This document shows positions 12,262-23,887 of a stretch of DNA of 64,000 nucleotides, piece after piece. The notes beneath the pieces are model-generated. The model did no database searches, had not been told where the DNA came from, and saw nothing but the letters and a program-made list of their open reading frames with translations. Numbering within the stretch: the first letter of the stretch is position 1; each line of letters starts with the position of its first letter. Location: NCBI GenBank assembly GCA_022113835.1, contig JAILWY010000009.1:2145501-2209500 (forward strand), written 5' to 3'. This DNA is from Atopsyche davidsoni. Its lineage: Eukaryota; Arthropoda; Insecta; Trichoptera; Hydrobiosidae. A program made the translations under genes and the position numbers.

Positions 12262-12269
12262 GTTTAAAT

Positions 12270-14160
12270 AAAAAAAATATACATATTTTAGCTGCACGTC
12301 TCTACAGAAAAAAATCTTCAGCGGTTACAGCGCCCATACAAGCCCATTGCATAACAATCCATATTTATTACATTGTACATATTCTCATGCATGTTTTGTG
12401 CGTTATATACCACATTCGTGAATCGTTCAAGCCATACCTTTCTATAATTCGGTAAGACAGATTACGCCCGTCCTTGGATGTACGCCATTACTAGCGAGCT
12501 GTGTTCCCAACCTACAGAAAAAAAAAACATATTCTCCGCTATACTTCTTTGACGCTAGTAATATAATAATGACAACACGAGCAAATCAAATTCTTCTTAG
12601 TGTTGATTTCATTGATATTACCTTCGATGTAATGTATGACTTTCAATTTAATACTTTCCGTAGTGTTTTAAGAACACTATAGACTCATGTGACTAGTATG
12701 CTAATAATTTAACAACAAAAAAAGTTTAATCTAACATCGTCAATTTTTACTTTTTACTTGCTAAATGTGACGCATATTTCACAAATACTGTAATCATTCA
12801 TTACATATTTTTTACTCACTATAAATTCCGCACTTTTTCCCTGTTTTTTTATTACGAAAAAAAAAAAAAACAAAAATAACCCGAACGCAGTCTCTAATTT
12901 TTTTATACGTACTTACGAATGGAATTTCTGATAATAAATACATTAAAGAATTCCGTTCGTATCGAGCAGGTAATCAGAATTTTTGTAACCGATGAAAGTA
13001 CGTTACTATTACAATCTAAAATTCTACTTACAAAGCATCTTATATAACGTTGCGGTCGCGGGGCCGAGCTGCCCATCCGATCTGAATGCTAATGAAAAAA
13101 AATAATTCTATATTCTTCGCCACTCTGGGTTTTTTGTGGTCCGCCATTGGTAGTGTCGTCAGAGGAATTCGTCTCCCACGCCGCCATTCCTGGCAACATT
13201 ATGATTTCATTCGTATTTATCGGTGCACTTATCATAATTGCTGTTGGACTGCGTTATATACGGTCGTATTATACAATAAAGTATATTAGCATTTTACGAT
13301 TCGATTCTAATGCTGGTCTCAAGAAAACGCGTCGGTAAAATTTACATAATTCTATTTTAATGAGAAGTCTGGCTTGACTTAACGTCATCATTAATTTACA
13401 TGGAAAAAAAGTTCAAGAAATTGACCTAATGTATAAAAAAAATATTCTAACAGGTAATTGCGACAGCAAAACTATTTCGATTTTCATTTTTGTTGTTTCA
13501 AATTGGTATAGTCAATTTTACTACCAGTAAAGTTAAAATTTATAATACTATATTGAAATTTTGAAACAGTTTTTTTTAAACAGCTTTTAAAAATACCTAT
13601 GGTTACACATTTTAGACCATCATATCAAATTTGCTGAATCAAAATCCGTTAAAAGATATTTTTGATAATTTTTAAAAACAATTAGAACTCACTATCAGTT
13701 CATATTGTTTAAAAACGCTGTTTTTGATATCATGTTTACTATAATAAAAATATATAAAATAGCGTTACCTGAAATAGAAATCTTCCTTAACCATAACTCA
13801 CTCCGCATATAAAATTAATTAGATAATAAATTACAATCAACGTTGTTATTACGTGAATCTACATACATTTATAGATATATATTCGGCGCAATCAAACCCA
13901 TTACTCCAAAAGCGATAGTCCATGGTCAAAAACAATTAGTGAATTTCAGCTTAAATTTACCACAAACTATATTTATGCCGCCATGTTTTGTTTATGGCTC
14001 TGCAAATCCGATTTTCAAATTTACGACTCCGGAAGTCGCGCGCGTCGTTTGGCCATAAATGTAATGATTGGAAGATGCTTTTTTGCCGTATAAAAATAAA
14101 TTTTAATTACAAATGTTATATTATAATAAACATTTCAGTTCTTTTTAATCATAAAAAATA
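12270..14160. other. AT-rich noncoding stretch
   Basis: No gene or classified repeat. A mixed-composition patch at 13040-13340 contains two overlapping 63-67-codon frames with no recognisable family. A hydrophobic run in one of them is not enough to call a membrane protein. Confidence 0.45.
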
Positions 14161-14162
14161 AG

Positions 14163-14560
14163 CTTCTTCATCGAGTGTTTTTTCTCAGAGGAGGTTGGCG
14201 AACATACGAGTATACTCATGCTGAGCCAGTGTTCATGGTTTTCTATGAGGAAAATTGTGTAGTGAGTTCCCGGAACCTTCAACACCGCAGTTTTATATTG
14301 AAAAGAAAAGTATTCCTGCTGCCAAATACTATTATTATATAATCGTTTTCATACAAAGTTCTGGCGTTTAGATCTGATACTCCTTTTGCAGCAAGTTACA
14401 TAAAAAATAGCAGGAGCCTCCCCACCTAGACAAGGTACTTCCAGAGTACATCCCTATACAATAATTTCAAGTCCACTACTCCATTACCGATCCTTTACAT
14501 ACGCTCAAGGTTACAATTGCAGCCATGCACAAGCAACAGTATCGGGAGAGCGGGGATGGA
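14163..14560 (+). repeat. Family A interspersed repeat, copy 1
   Basis: The copy shares ordered blocks with seven other copies in the window: a TCTCAGAGGAGGTTGGCGA head, a CATGGTTTTCTATG block, an ACACCGCAGTTTTATATTG block, an AGATCTGATACTCCT block, and AAGTCCACTACTCCATTACC near the end. No coding motif, tRNA-like head or terminal inverted repeat is apparent, so the class is unknown. Confidence 0.75.
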
Positions 14561-14639
14561 AAAACACATAGGAATGTTTATATTGCGTCGATGTATATTT
14601 TAAGTTGAAAAATACGTGGAAGAATCATAAAAGTACTTT

Positions 14640-15160
14640 ATTCCTTCATCTTCATCAAGTGATCTCCTCAGAGGAGGTTGGAGACTGTTTCACTGAGCAT
14701 ATATATATATATATACAAATGGTGCATGGTTTTCTATGTGAAAAATAGTGTAGTGGGTCCCCTGGACATTCTATACCGCAGTTTTATATTGGAAGAAAAA
14801 GTCTACTTATTGCTGCTGCCCAATAGCATTATTATATAATCTTCTCCTTACAAAGCTCTTGCGTTAAGATCCTCCTGCAACAAGCTACACCAAGACCAAA
14901 ATGTTGTAAATTAAAAAAAAAAACCACAGCATAGCTCTCAAAACAGAATTTCTCATTTTCTTTCAGAATTTTTAGTTTATTAATTATATTTACAATTTAA
15001 CATATTATTATGGATCAACACGCTAGTATTCGTAGCTGCATGTTTACTAAAATGCATGTACGCTATCAATAATCATTAAAATTCCATTGACAGAGATGAT
15101 ATTTACTTTGTAACTTCTTCGCTTCAACAATGTTAGAAAATCACTTAAAGTGATTTTGCA
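14640..15160 (+). repeat. Family A copy 2 with a long 3' tail
   Basis: Family A sequence runs to about 14905 and continues past an A-rich run into a tail ending in the near-palindrome AAAATCACTTAAAGTGATTTT near 15134-15154. The same head, A-run and tail recur at 39400-39868, so this is a longer version of the repeat, or a two-locus duplication. Confidence 0.75.
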
Positions 15161-15242
15161 TACCGAGAGAATATATTTTTTCCCGATATTGTTTTTATTT
15201 TAATTTTTAAATGAAGTACCCAAACAGCTGATTTTCGCTTAT

Positions 15243-15548
15243 TCACTTTCGCGTTTTTTTTTTTTGTTCTTGTTTTTGTAGAAACGCAGGTATTCGTATT
15301 GTTAGCGCAGTTTCTTTTTGTTGTATACGGAGTGGCGCAAGCAATTCTAGCACCGCAGGAAGTATTCTGAATTCCTCGTAGGTCGACGGCGTCTCGTCTC
15401 CATCGACACCTGTGGGAGTGCCGGAGAATGGCGGAGCCCACCTGGGCCGTTTCCCAGCACCGTTCGTCACTACTTCCAGCACTCCACTCTGACAATTATC
15501 TTTCGTATTTGGTGCTACGTTGCGGGGCGGCTGGAGCGACACGTCTTC
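15243..15548 (-). CDS. Exon-like open frame, unidentified
   Basis: A minus-strand frame of about 100 codons starts just after a possible acceptor (GTGTGTAG, then 15548 downwards) and includes PRWAPPFSGTPTGVDGDE and STYEEFRILPAVLELL. Its GC and third-codon GC are higher than the surroundings. There is no ATG at the 5' edge and the C-terminal end runs into A-rich sequence, so an internal coding exon with a donor before that point is the only sensible gene model. No family is recognised. It may instead be a CpG-rich noncoding island. Confidence 0.2.
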   Translation of the reverse strand, partial: EDVSLQPPRNVAPNTKDNCQSGVLEVVTNGAGKRPRWAPPFSGTPTGVDGDETPSTYEEFRILPAVLELLAPLRIQQKETALTIRIPAFLQKQEQKKKTRK

Positions 15549-15559
15549 CTACACACGGG

Positions 15560-18220
15560 CGCGGGGGGCCTTCGCGACTTTGACGACTCAATCGGAAGAA
15601 TTTCCAACACTCGAGCGAGCAGTCGACGGAGTTTTAGATCACCTGAGATATTTAAAGTAATGCACAGGTATGCTGACGGCTTCCTATCTCACGGCGGGAG
15701 AATTTGCTGCACTTCCGTCATCGCGCGAACAAAAAGCCAATCTCGGTCCATAACGTATTGCTTCGCACCGATAACGTTTTTGTTAACTTTCAAATGCTTT
15801 TTTGTGTCAGCATTGAGATCAAGATTTTTTTAAACAAAATAGACATTTATAATATTTACAACGATATGTATCTATCAATTACACAAATTCCTGAAGATAA
15901 TCCGAATACCCAAAGCAAAACGTGTAGCTTTAAATTAGTAACGAGTTATAACACTCAATATCGCAGAAAGCGATACAAAAAAAAATATTTGTTTGTATTT
16001 TGCGAGACTAGTTTCGCCAACTTACCCGGTAGGCATCTTCAATCAGAATTCATGTTTTGCGGAAATTATTATTTTTCGAATTATTTAACATAATTTCATT
16101 GTGATGGCGCAATATCGTCTACCTGCGGGCGCCGCCCCCTCACCTGTTGGATCCTCGGTGCTGTCACGCAGGCGTGCATAATCATGCAAAGCACAACCGG
16201 CATTCTTCGCGAATCTGCAAGTCCTGACGAAAAAACAAAATGGGCGTCAGAACAATACCACTTGAATAATTGCCGGCTATACAGGGGGCGGCCGCGACTC
16301 CGCGACTCCAACGAGGATATACGTTTATTTCAAAATTATTTACTGCATGTGATATGTAATGGCTACATTGTATTTAACAGTATTCAAGGTTGAATATTTC
16401 ATATAGGTACTTTGAACATTGGGTAGGTTTAGGTTGTTATCTTCGTTGCTAACAGCATTTTTCGGCTGTAATAAATCGCAGCAGGTTTTTTGTGGAATTA
16501 TATACAACAATATTGCCAGTGAAATTAATTTGTATCATAAATAAAACGAAATATTAAAAAAAGTGAAAACGCCCATTTAAAATTTTCAATATGTTTTAAG
16601 ATATAAACGCACGTATTCTTTTGTATTAAATATATACACTTATCTCAAGATCTGTGCTATTTGAATGAAGCATCTGAACAGTCCATGATTAGGGTATTGA
16701 TATTTTCTGTTCTGAGTGAGACAAACCTCGTTATCGTCAACTTATGCCACGTATTATATATGTTTTTTATTTATGCGCAGTTTCTAAATCACAGTGGATT
16801 TTTTGTCATTATCAAAAATCACGAAAACACACTTGTCACTTTCAATGACCGCTTGAATTTTCATTTCTACACAGTAGCGACAAGGCGTCGCCGTAAAAAA
16901 ATTTCCACGTGTGTGAATAAAAATAACACCTGGGATTTTCTGAATCGCGCCAGGTAACAATCCAAACATTATATTTGGCTGTTTCGTAAGTGAGCATCAG
17001 AGATCGCCGAGACAATGCAGAAGTGCATGCTTCGTCTCCGAGGAAAACTTCGGCATCTCCACTTTCTCTTTTGTGTTCTTCTTTAATTCCGCCGAGGTTT
17101 CCATATAAATACCTGCAGACTTGATGGATCCAAAACCACGCTATTTTACTGTGATTATTAATTAATAAGAATTTCGATATTTTTTTTCGCAGTAATGGTT
17201 AGTTACTTGATGAATTTAAATCATCTCTTAATGTTGTAAATTATTTAAATATTTTTTTTATAACTACACGTAACTTATTTTATTGATAACTTTCCTTTGT
17301 ATACTTGTATTTCACACTCATATATTTGATATGTTGATTCATTTTTATATTTAATTAGTACTGTGCTAATTTCATATTCTATATTTTTTTGATTGTATGA
17401 ACGCAACAAGCAAGATCTTTTATACAATATAGAGTTATATTAAATAGGCAGAGTATGGTGGTGGATTTTCTAACTATACTTTCTAGATTACACTTTGTTG
17501 AATCTTCATTATCATAAGGCAGAGAGTATCAATGGTTATTTTAATTTTATTTGCGCGGCTGGATAATTGACGAATATATCAGAATCGCGGCCCTCCAGGC
17601 AGCTCAATTAAAAATCACTCAATTATCAATCATCACGAATTCCACAGCCATTAATGTTACTCAACTGTTTTTTTTATCATTGTTGTAATCTTAACATTTA
17701 AGCGTTGTACATAGGTCAGTTGTTAGAGCTCCGGCTTGCCGTATAACACATGCTCGGCATTTCTCCTGACACGTTCGTTTAAAATCGATTTCGTATTATT
17801 ATATACCACGTACAAGTGGCTTGCGGTCCATATAAGCAATAAAGCAAGACACACTTTTAAAATGTATGATTGTGGCATATTTTTGGATAGTATAAAACTT
17901 TGAAAAATGTATTGTTTACATTTACTGATATGACTCGTAAATCATTGCCACGTACAAATACAATTCATATATGTTAGTACGAGTTGCAACATCATCGTTT
18001 TGTAAATCCATATATTTAATTTAATATTCTAACCAATAAATAGTTCGTTCCTTTATTTATAATTATTATCATCTTTATTATGTATTATATATTTATATAT
18101 TTTTATTATCAATTTGTAATAATGATGGAACTCCTGAGATCCACGCGTCTTCAATCGGTTGGTCTCATTTTATAATATATTAAAAAAAGGATTTTATTAT
18201 CATAGGTATTGTATTGTTTG
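15560..18220. other. Noncoding stretch with GC-rich islands and a candidate regulatory block
   Basis: GC-richer, CpG-containing islands lie at 15560-15720 and 16100-16320. Bases 17540-17680 have dense homeodomain-type motifs (TAATTGA, CAATTAAA, TCAATCATCA, CATTAATG) and no similarity to the repeats here, so they may be a conserved enhancer. A tRNA-like box A occurs near 17717-17740. The rest is AT-rich. Confidence 0.35.
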
Positions 18221-18224
18221 TAAG

Positions 18225-18365
18225 AGTGAGGAATATGGTATCTCAGTTTTAACTATAATGACTCAGTTTGATAATGCCAATGTGAAAGTTTGGCGAAACC
18301 GTTCACCAATAAAAATTAACATGTGGAAAAATCACTCAAGTATTTATTTGAAATATTTAAGTTAT
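18225..18365 (-). repeat. Family B palindromic repeat, partial copy
   Basis: The plus strand carries the right half of the palindrome: a TTTGATAATGCCAA block, GGCGAAACC, CACCAATAAAAATTAACATG and AAATCACTCAAGTATTT. It corresponds to one arm of the palindromes at 52834-52980 and 56095-56215. Confidence 0.7.
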
Positions 18366-18369
18366 GTCA

Positions 18370-20340
18370 AAAATTCTGATTGGTATTTTGGATTTTTTGA
18401 TTGGTAAAAGTTGTTTACACAAAGATTTTTACTATCAATATATTTTTGAATATTACTTCCTGTATTTACTATTGTATTTTATATCTACATTTATCTGAGT
18501 AAAACACTTTATTATTATTGTATTTACATAAGTATTTTTGCAGGATTCAAATTGTAATTATACATATTTATACATAAAGAGCTTGGTAACATACAACTGA
18601 GTTATAATAAACTTTTTATTCAGTACCAAAAAAATAAATTTTGCCAATAGACTAATAGACTATTTAAAATCTAAATAATATTTTTTGTGCGGTAATTAAA
18701 TTATATTGTATTTGATTTTACTAAGCATCAAGTTCTTCACCAGTTTTCAAGTTGATTTTATCTTAATTTTTATAGATCACAGTGAGTCACAGTATCGCTC
18801 TCCGAATCTAAATTCATTCGCAAATGTCAAGGAGACCACTGAAAATATGATACGCTTTATTATTTCTTCTCAGTTTCTTCATATGAGCTACACTCGAAAC
18901 TATCAAACAATGCCAAAGCGAATTCATATTTTGAGCACGTCGTTTCTATTTTCAGAAAACACAAACCTTGATCGTAGCCTTGCCGCGTCCAATGGGAAAA
19001 TATTTTCGTAATTAACTGAAATTTAGTATATCGCACTTTCGCTTGCATAAATTCTCTCAATTGTCAAAAAAATCTCTCCGGTGTATTTAGTTTTTCACAC
19101 ATTCCTTTTTGCTAACGGCCCGCACAATGCGCTCCCATTGTGCCATTATGAACTGTGGCAACTGAATTCGATATGAAAATTCTCTCTCGAGTTAGTGAAC
19201 CTCTTACACAATCACGCTGCAAGGCTCCTCAAGGCCGTTTTGGACAAATAAAAATACCGGTTATGGCGGCAAGGCACGCGATTTACTCAATACTCCATTT
19301 TGATAGGGCATTGTTATCACGAGTACATGCTCAAAGGCAGATCAGCATTCCTCGGCTGCAGACAAACTTGTAAACAAATTATTTCACTATTAACGGAATC
19401 AATAACCTACTTCAAAACACTCTCTCTCTCTCTATATATATATATGCATTTCTCAGTTAACGCAGTCATATGGAATACCTTTATTACAGTGCCAGAACTT
19501 CAGTGAATTATTTCGCAATATAATTTTTATATTTCTAAAGATCAAATAGCAGATATCACGCTTGATTGATTTATATATTTTTAAGCTGCAATATAGGTTA
19601 TACCATAAGACTGCGTTCATTTTCTACAGAGTCCCACGTGCGTCCTTAAAGTAATTGTTGAAGATTTTTCTATTCGTCTCAATCTGAGTATTTTATAATC
19701 TAATCAAACGTTTTCCACGGTTGATTGATTTGTATGTTATGGACACTGCAATACAGGTCTGAAGGTTTGTATATGAGTAGGACGCTCCAAAGAAACCGCA
19801 TCGCCAGCTCGGCATTCCCCTTTGACATTAAAGCCATTACGCAAGGCGATTCGGCCTCAATGAAACGAACAAGATCTTTACAGCTTCCAAAACACAGGTT
19901 CTCGCACATCTTGAATTCGAGTACCTCGTTAACTTGTATTGTATCTACTTGAACGTAACACTCATCAAAATAAAACAGCGTACAATTTTAACATTAAACT
20001 GAAAAATATATACTCAGTCTTAAGTACACGGTTACATTGTTATTTGGCAGTTAACTATTTAGTTTATAAAATATTTATAAATTTAAAACTTAAGAGGGAG
20101 TATTTCTTTTAATACAGCTAAAAAGGCGTTACGTAGAATGACTTAATACATAAATATGTGCGATCAATACTTATACTCCTTTTTCGCATTATTTGATATA
20201 TTCCCAAAAAATATCACAATTTTACAAACATGCATTCTTTCGGCGTTAATTTTTATTATGTTTTTTAAATGAAACCATACCTTAAAAATATACATGTGAA
20301 AGCAATATATCCAATATGGTATTAACGGTTCTTTATTAAG
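18370..20340. other. Mostly AT-rich noncoding stretch
   Basis: A hairpin GCACAATG / CATTGTGC lies at about 19123-19143 in a GC-richer patch (19110-19370). Bases 19730-19930 are another mixed-composition patch with overlapping frames and no recognisable product. A TC/TA simple repeat occurs at 19422-19445. Confidence 0.4.
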
Positions 20341-20359
20341 ATTACATAATAATGGTTTT

Positions 20360-20557
20360 TGCTAATGGTTTCTCTTTCATTTCCTGTAGGTTACACTTCC
20401 AATCAAATTAATAAACATCATTTCCTCTTCACATGTGCAAATTAAATCGATACGAAACAGAACCCGGTGCCCTTGTGCCGATACGTACAAAAACATGAAG
20501 ACGAACACAACCAATCAATATTTTTATGGGCGATATTTAAATATGGCAACACAGTGA
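20360..20557 (+). CDS. Candidate terminal exon after a strong acceptor
   Basis: A branch-like GCTAAT (20361-20366) and a pyrimidine-rich tract end in CCTGTAG at 20389. The frame that begins at 20390 stays open for 55 codons to TGA at 20555-20557. The conceptual product is polar with a CPC motif and has no recognised domain. No downstream donor is convincing. The acceptor is good, but the coding potential is weak and the frame could be chance. Confidence 0.18.
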
Positions 20558-20759
20558 CTGCTTATTGAGAATTATATGGCTGTTGTGTGTCTGAAGCCAC
20601 TGCCGAGGCACGACCGTGTTCTCCTTGGCAACCGCAAGAGAGTGGGACCCGAGGAATGTTAGTCCATAGAAATACACCATAACACAGGCACAATATTATT
20701 ATATTTAGTGTGAGATACTGCGGCTGGTGGTGGACAATGGTCTGCAGCAGGTCTCTCCA

Positions 20760-21178
20760 ACTCCAGGCCCTCCTTGCTTCCAGTCTTTAGAACTCCAGAT
20801 ACGTGAATTTCACCTTATTTTCACTTATTATAAGAGACCCCTGCTCTCCCCATTCTGTTGCCATTGCTGATCGGATCGGTAATGGAGTAGTGGACTTGAA
20901 ATGATTATGGAATACCTTGGTGGAAGGACTTCTGATATTGTTTCTGTACCTTGCTGCAGATGCAGTATCAGATCTTAACGCCAGAGCTTTGAAAGAGAAT
21001 AATATATTGGGAAACAGCAATACGCAAGTTTTTCCTTCCAATGTAAAACTGCGGTGTAGAAGGTCCCGAGGACCCACTACACTGTTTTCCCCATAGAAAA
21101 CCATGGACACTGTGCTCAGCACAAGTATATGCTCAGTGAAATGGTCGCCAACCTCATCTGAGGAGAAGCACTTGATTT
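20760..21178 (-). repeat. Family A interspersed repeat, copy 3
   Basis: On the minus strand it carries the head with AGATGAGGTTGGCGACCATT, then the CCATGGTTTTCTATGGGG, CTACACCGCAGTTTTACATT and AGATCTGATACTGCATC blocks and the CCACTACTCCATTACCGATC block. It extends further 3' than other copies. A 111-codon frame through it is accidental, because the same blocks in other copies are not open. Confidence 0.7.
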
Positions 21179-21179
21179 A

Positions 21180-22329
21180 TTACTTTTTATTATATTTATT
21201 TTCTTTTAGATAACAATCTCAAATTTGTGTACTTATACACATCAAAATTTACATAAAATTCAAGTTGTATTTCAAATAGTTGGTTATGGAGGGCTTTGAC
21301 AGTGGCTGGTTGTCTCTTGGCGACTCCTGGATCGAGGATTGTGCAACACTTCTACTTCGGCATACTAATCTGTAAACCGATTAAAGTTGCAAGTCATGAA
21401 CTTGTCGTGCTGCCGAATTCTCCACATTCTAATTACACAGCCGATGCCGACCCAAGTCATGTGCATGGTAATTATATTATTACTCAATTCTTGCAACAAG
21501 AAATTGTGCAAGTAATTTATCCGATGAATATGTTTACCTTGCAGATTTAATTTAGATCAAATACAACATGTGTTTATAGTATTACTCTAATTTGCGAATA
21601 TGAGACTCTACTCACTGCATGCAAAAACTGAACTATCAAAAAAAAATTAAAACTGAATTGAAATGGACAGACGACTGAAATATTATAAGCTTTTTAATAG
21701 TGAGTGACCTCACTGATATCATCAATAAGGAAGAACTGCCACTAAATGGTAATATTATGAAGGATTTATTTTACCTAAGGGTGCTATAATAATTAAGTAT
21801 TTATTAATAAATAGGTAAAATATATCCTTTTGTTAACAAAACAAAATAAATAATAATTGAACGAGACAAGTTCTTTCTGCCTAGTGTGGCCTGTAAATAT
21901 AATTTTAAAATTGTTACTGTAGATACTTTCTTTGCGAGGCTCTACTGTATACTACTAAAACTTTCAACTCAAGGTTCAATGTTTAGTACGCTTGCTTGTG
22001 AATCACAGGGTTCTCGGTTCTATTCCGGTTGAATCATTTTTTTGCAATCAATTAAAGCTATAAATGGTCTTTATATCTAGAGATCTAAAAGTATAAAAGT
22101 ATATCTTTATAGCCTAAGTTTCCGCGTCCCAATCCAAAGTACCTCTGCTTTATATTGCTTGCCTACTTGATTTTACACTTGCGACCCCACGCATTTAATA
22201 ATTATAAATTATTTGCGCTTAGATTATATTTTATTAATAAATTTAAATTGCTAATAATACAAATCCACGTTACGCTGTCAGAGTTAAGTAAATTCAAAAG
22301 TTTTTTTTTTTCTTTATTTTTTGAGGCAG
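21180..22329. other. Noncoding stretch with a tRNA-like fragment
   Basis: Bases 21290-21550 are GC-richer with an 84-codon open frame that has no family and no ATG in a convincing place. At 21970-22030 a tRNA-like piece has a box A-like TTTAGTACGCTTGC and a box B-like GGTTCTATTCC, probably a SINE head. The remainder is AT-rich. Confidence 0.35.
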
Positions 22330-22544
22330 TCCCCCTCGAACAGCAAAAGTCAAAAGCGTCTAGTTCATTTTACGGTAGAAGGGATAGCATCCCAGTGAAG
22401 CATCCTGTACATCATCAGCGGGCCGTGACAGCCGAGAAGCCTTTGTCTCTAACCACAACTCGCCGTCGACAGTCAGAGCACTTATCCTCTGTTATTGCCT
22501 CCAACCCTGCTGGGACCACACCTGGTGCCGCGCTTCCACTCTGA
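22330..22544 (+). CDS. Candidate last coding exon, unidentified Ser/Pro/Arg-rich protein
   Basis: A very long T-rich tract ends in GAGGCAG at 22329. The frame after it (splice phase leaving two bases of the first codon) is open for 71 codons to TGA at 22542-22544. Residues are Ser-, Pro-, His- and Arg-rich (SSSFYGRRDSIPVKHP, then TRRRQSEHLSSV), resembling a disordered protein tail. Third codon positions appear roughly half G/C, well above the background. No similar copy is seen in the window. The upstream exon would lie beyond recognisable sequence. This is the best terminal-exon candidate here, but unproven. Confidence 0.3.
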
Positions 22545-22949
22545 AGATGGGCACCAACGAATGCGCTCAACAGAATAATCGATCCCTCATTGGGTTCACT
22601 CGATTCCACTGATTCGATAAATTAATAATTTTACACACATTGCAACAACAAAAACAACATTTATTCGACATTTTTTTAGATAAAACTTTCGTTACGGTTC
22701 ATACCGATAAAAATGTTTGTACAGCATTGTTTTAGGGCGAAGTAATTTATTTTTCGATTTCGAGGCCTCATTTGGTACTGTGTGAAAAACTTGTTAAATT
22801 GTTTTTAATACCTTTAGTAACAAAAATTATTCAAAAGTTTGATTAACAGGTATTTAGGATTCTGCAAAAAATGTCATCTTTAATTGAAATTCGCCTACTA
22901 GGATGATTGATACAAATATCACTAGCATTGCACTGCTTGTGTGGTTTAT

Positions 22950-23065
22950 AGATGTAGAAAGTCCACTACACTATTTTCTCCATAGAAAACCATGAACACT
23001 GGCTCAGCATGAGTATATGCTCTGTGAAATAGTTGCCAACATCTTCTGAGGAAAGGCACTCGATG
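22950..23065 (-). repeat. Family A repeat, copy 4 (truncated)
   Basis: It contains minus-strand blocks of the family A head (AGATGTTGGCAACTATTTCA, CATGGTTTTCTATGG). The copy stops just before the mariner remnant begins, which may mark the insertion point. Confidence 0.65.
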
Positions 23066-23109
23066 AATGAATAGACTATAATATATACGGTATACATCGA
23101 CGGCCAGGC

Positions 23110-23660
23110 CAAATATTCATGGCGCCAAGGTAATGCTGTGTAGTTGGTGGGATCAGAAGGGTGTCATCCACTATGAGCTGCTGAAATCAGGCCAAACTAT
23201 CACGGGCGAGTTCTACAGACAACAATTGATGCGTTTGAAGCGAGCATTGGCAGAAAAACGGCCAGAATATGTGACCAAGCACGTAATTGTAATCTGTAAT
23301 TTTTCATCATGACAATGCTCGGCCACATGTTGCTAAATCGGTTAAAACCTATATGGAAAACAGTGGGTGCGAAGTTCTGCCTCACCCGCCTTACAGCCCA
23401 GACATTGCCCCTTCCGACTACCACTTGTTTCAATCGATGCAGAATGCCCTTTCTGGAATACGCTTCACTTCTGAACAGGGTATCAAAAATTGGCTTGATT
23501 CTTTCTTGGCTTCAAAAGACGAACAGTTCTTTTGGGATGGAATCCATAATTTGCCCGAGATGGACAATACTTTGAATAGAATATATTGTACCAATTTTTT
23601 ATAATACAGCTCCAATTTCATTAAAAAAATCCGAAAAAATTTATGCACACACCGTATACT
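23110..23660 (+). mobile_element. 5'-truncated mariner (DD34D) transposon
   Basis: The DNA spans the C-terminal two-thirds of a mariner transposase gene and a short 3' end finishing near ATGCACACACCGTATA. The left terminal repeat and N-terminal helix-turn-helix domains are missing. Family A sequence borders the truncated side. Confidence 0.8.
23130..23603 (+). pseudogene. Mariner transposase, truncated and frameshifted
   Basis: Two frames together give the DDE catalytic domain. The first aspartate lies in SWWDQKGVIHYELL (about 23145-23185), the second in HDNARPHVA (about 23307-23335), and the third in [13 protein letters not shown] (about 23395-23433). Exactly 34 residues separate the second and third aspartates, the DD34D signature of mariner. 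A one-base shift before HDN changes frame, and the N-terminal DNA-binding region is absent. In intact elements the enzyme cuts and pastes the transposon at TA sites. This copy cannot make it. Confidence 0.85.
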
Positions 23661-23699
23661 AAAAAAATAATTTCATAAATTAAGTTATTCCACAGTATA

Positions 23700-23880
23700 T
23701 TTATATTTTCGATTGACGCTTCGCTCGATCAAGTCGTTTTGTAGCATATTCGAATTGAATCGATTCTCATATTGAATCGATGGTGCCCGTCCCTAGCGCA
23801 GGTTGTGGTGGAGTGCTCAGTTAATGGCTCCCCGCGGCAGGTGCGGCTGCGGCGATCAACTTCGGTGATTGTTCTTGTGT
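23700..23880. other. GC-richer block, partly hAT-end-like
   Basis: Two AATCGATT-type palindromes at 23758-23784 are followed by GGTGCCCGTCCCTAG. Read on the minus strand this starts CTAGGGACGGGCACC, reminiscent of some hAT-like ends. A CpG-rich segment follows to 23880. No partner end is seen. Confidence 0.3.
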
Positions 23881-23887
23881 AAACACA

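Noticed and set aside
20787..21122. 111-codon minus-strand frame
   Set aside because: It lies in a family A repeat. The same blocks in other copies are not open.
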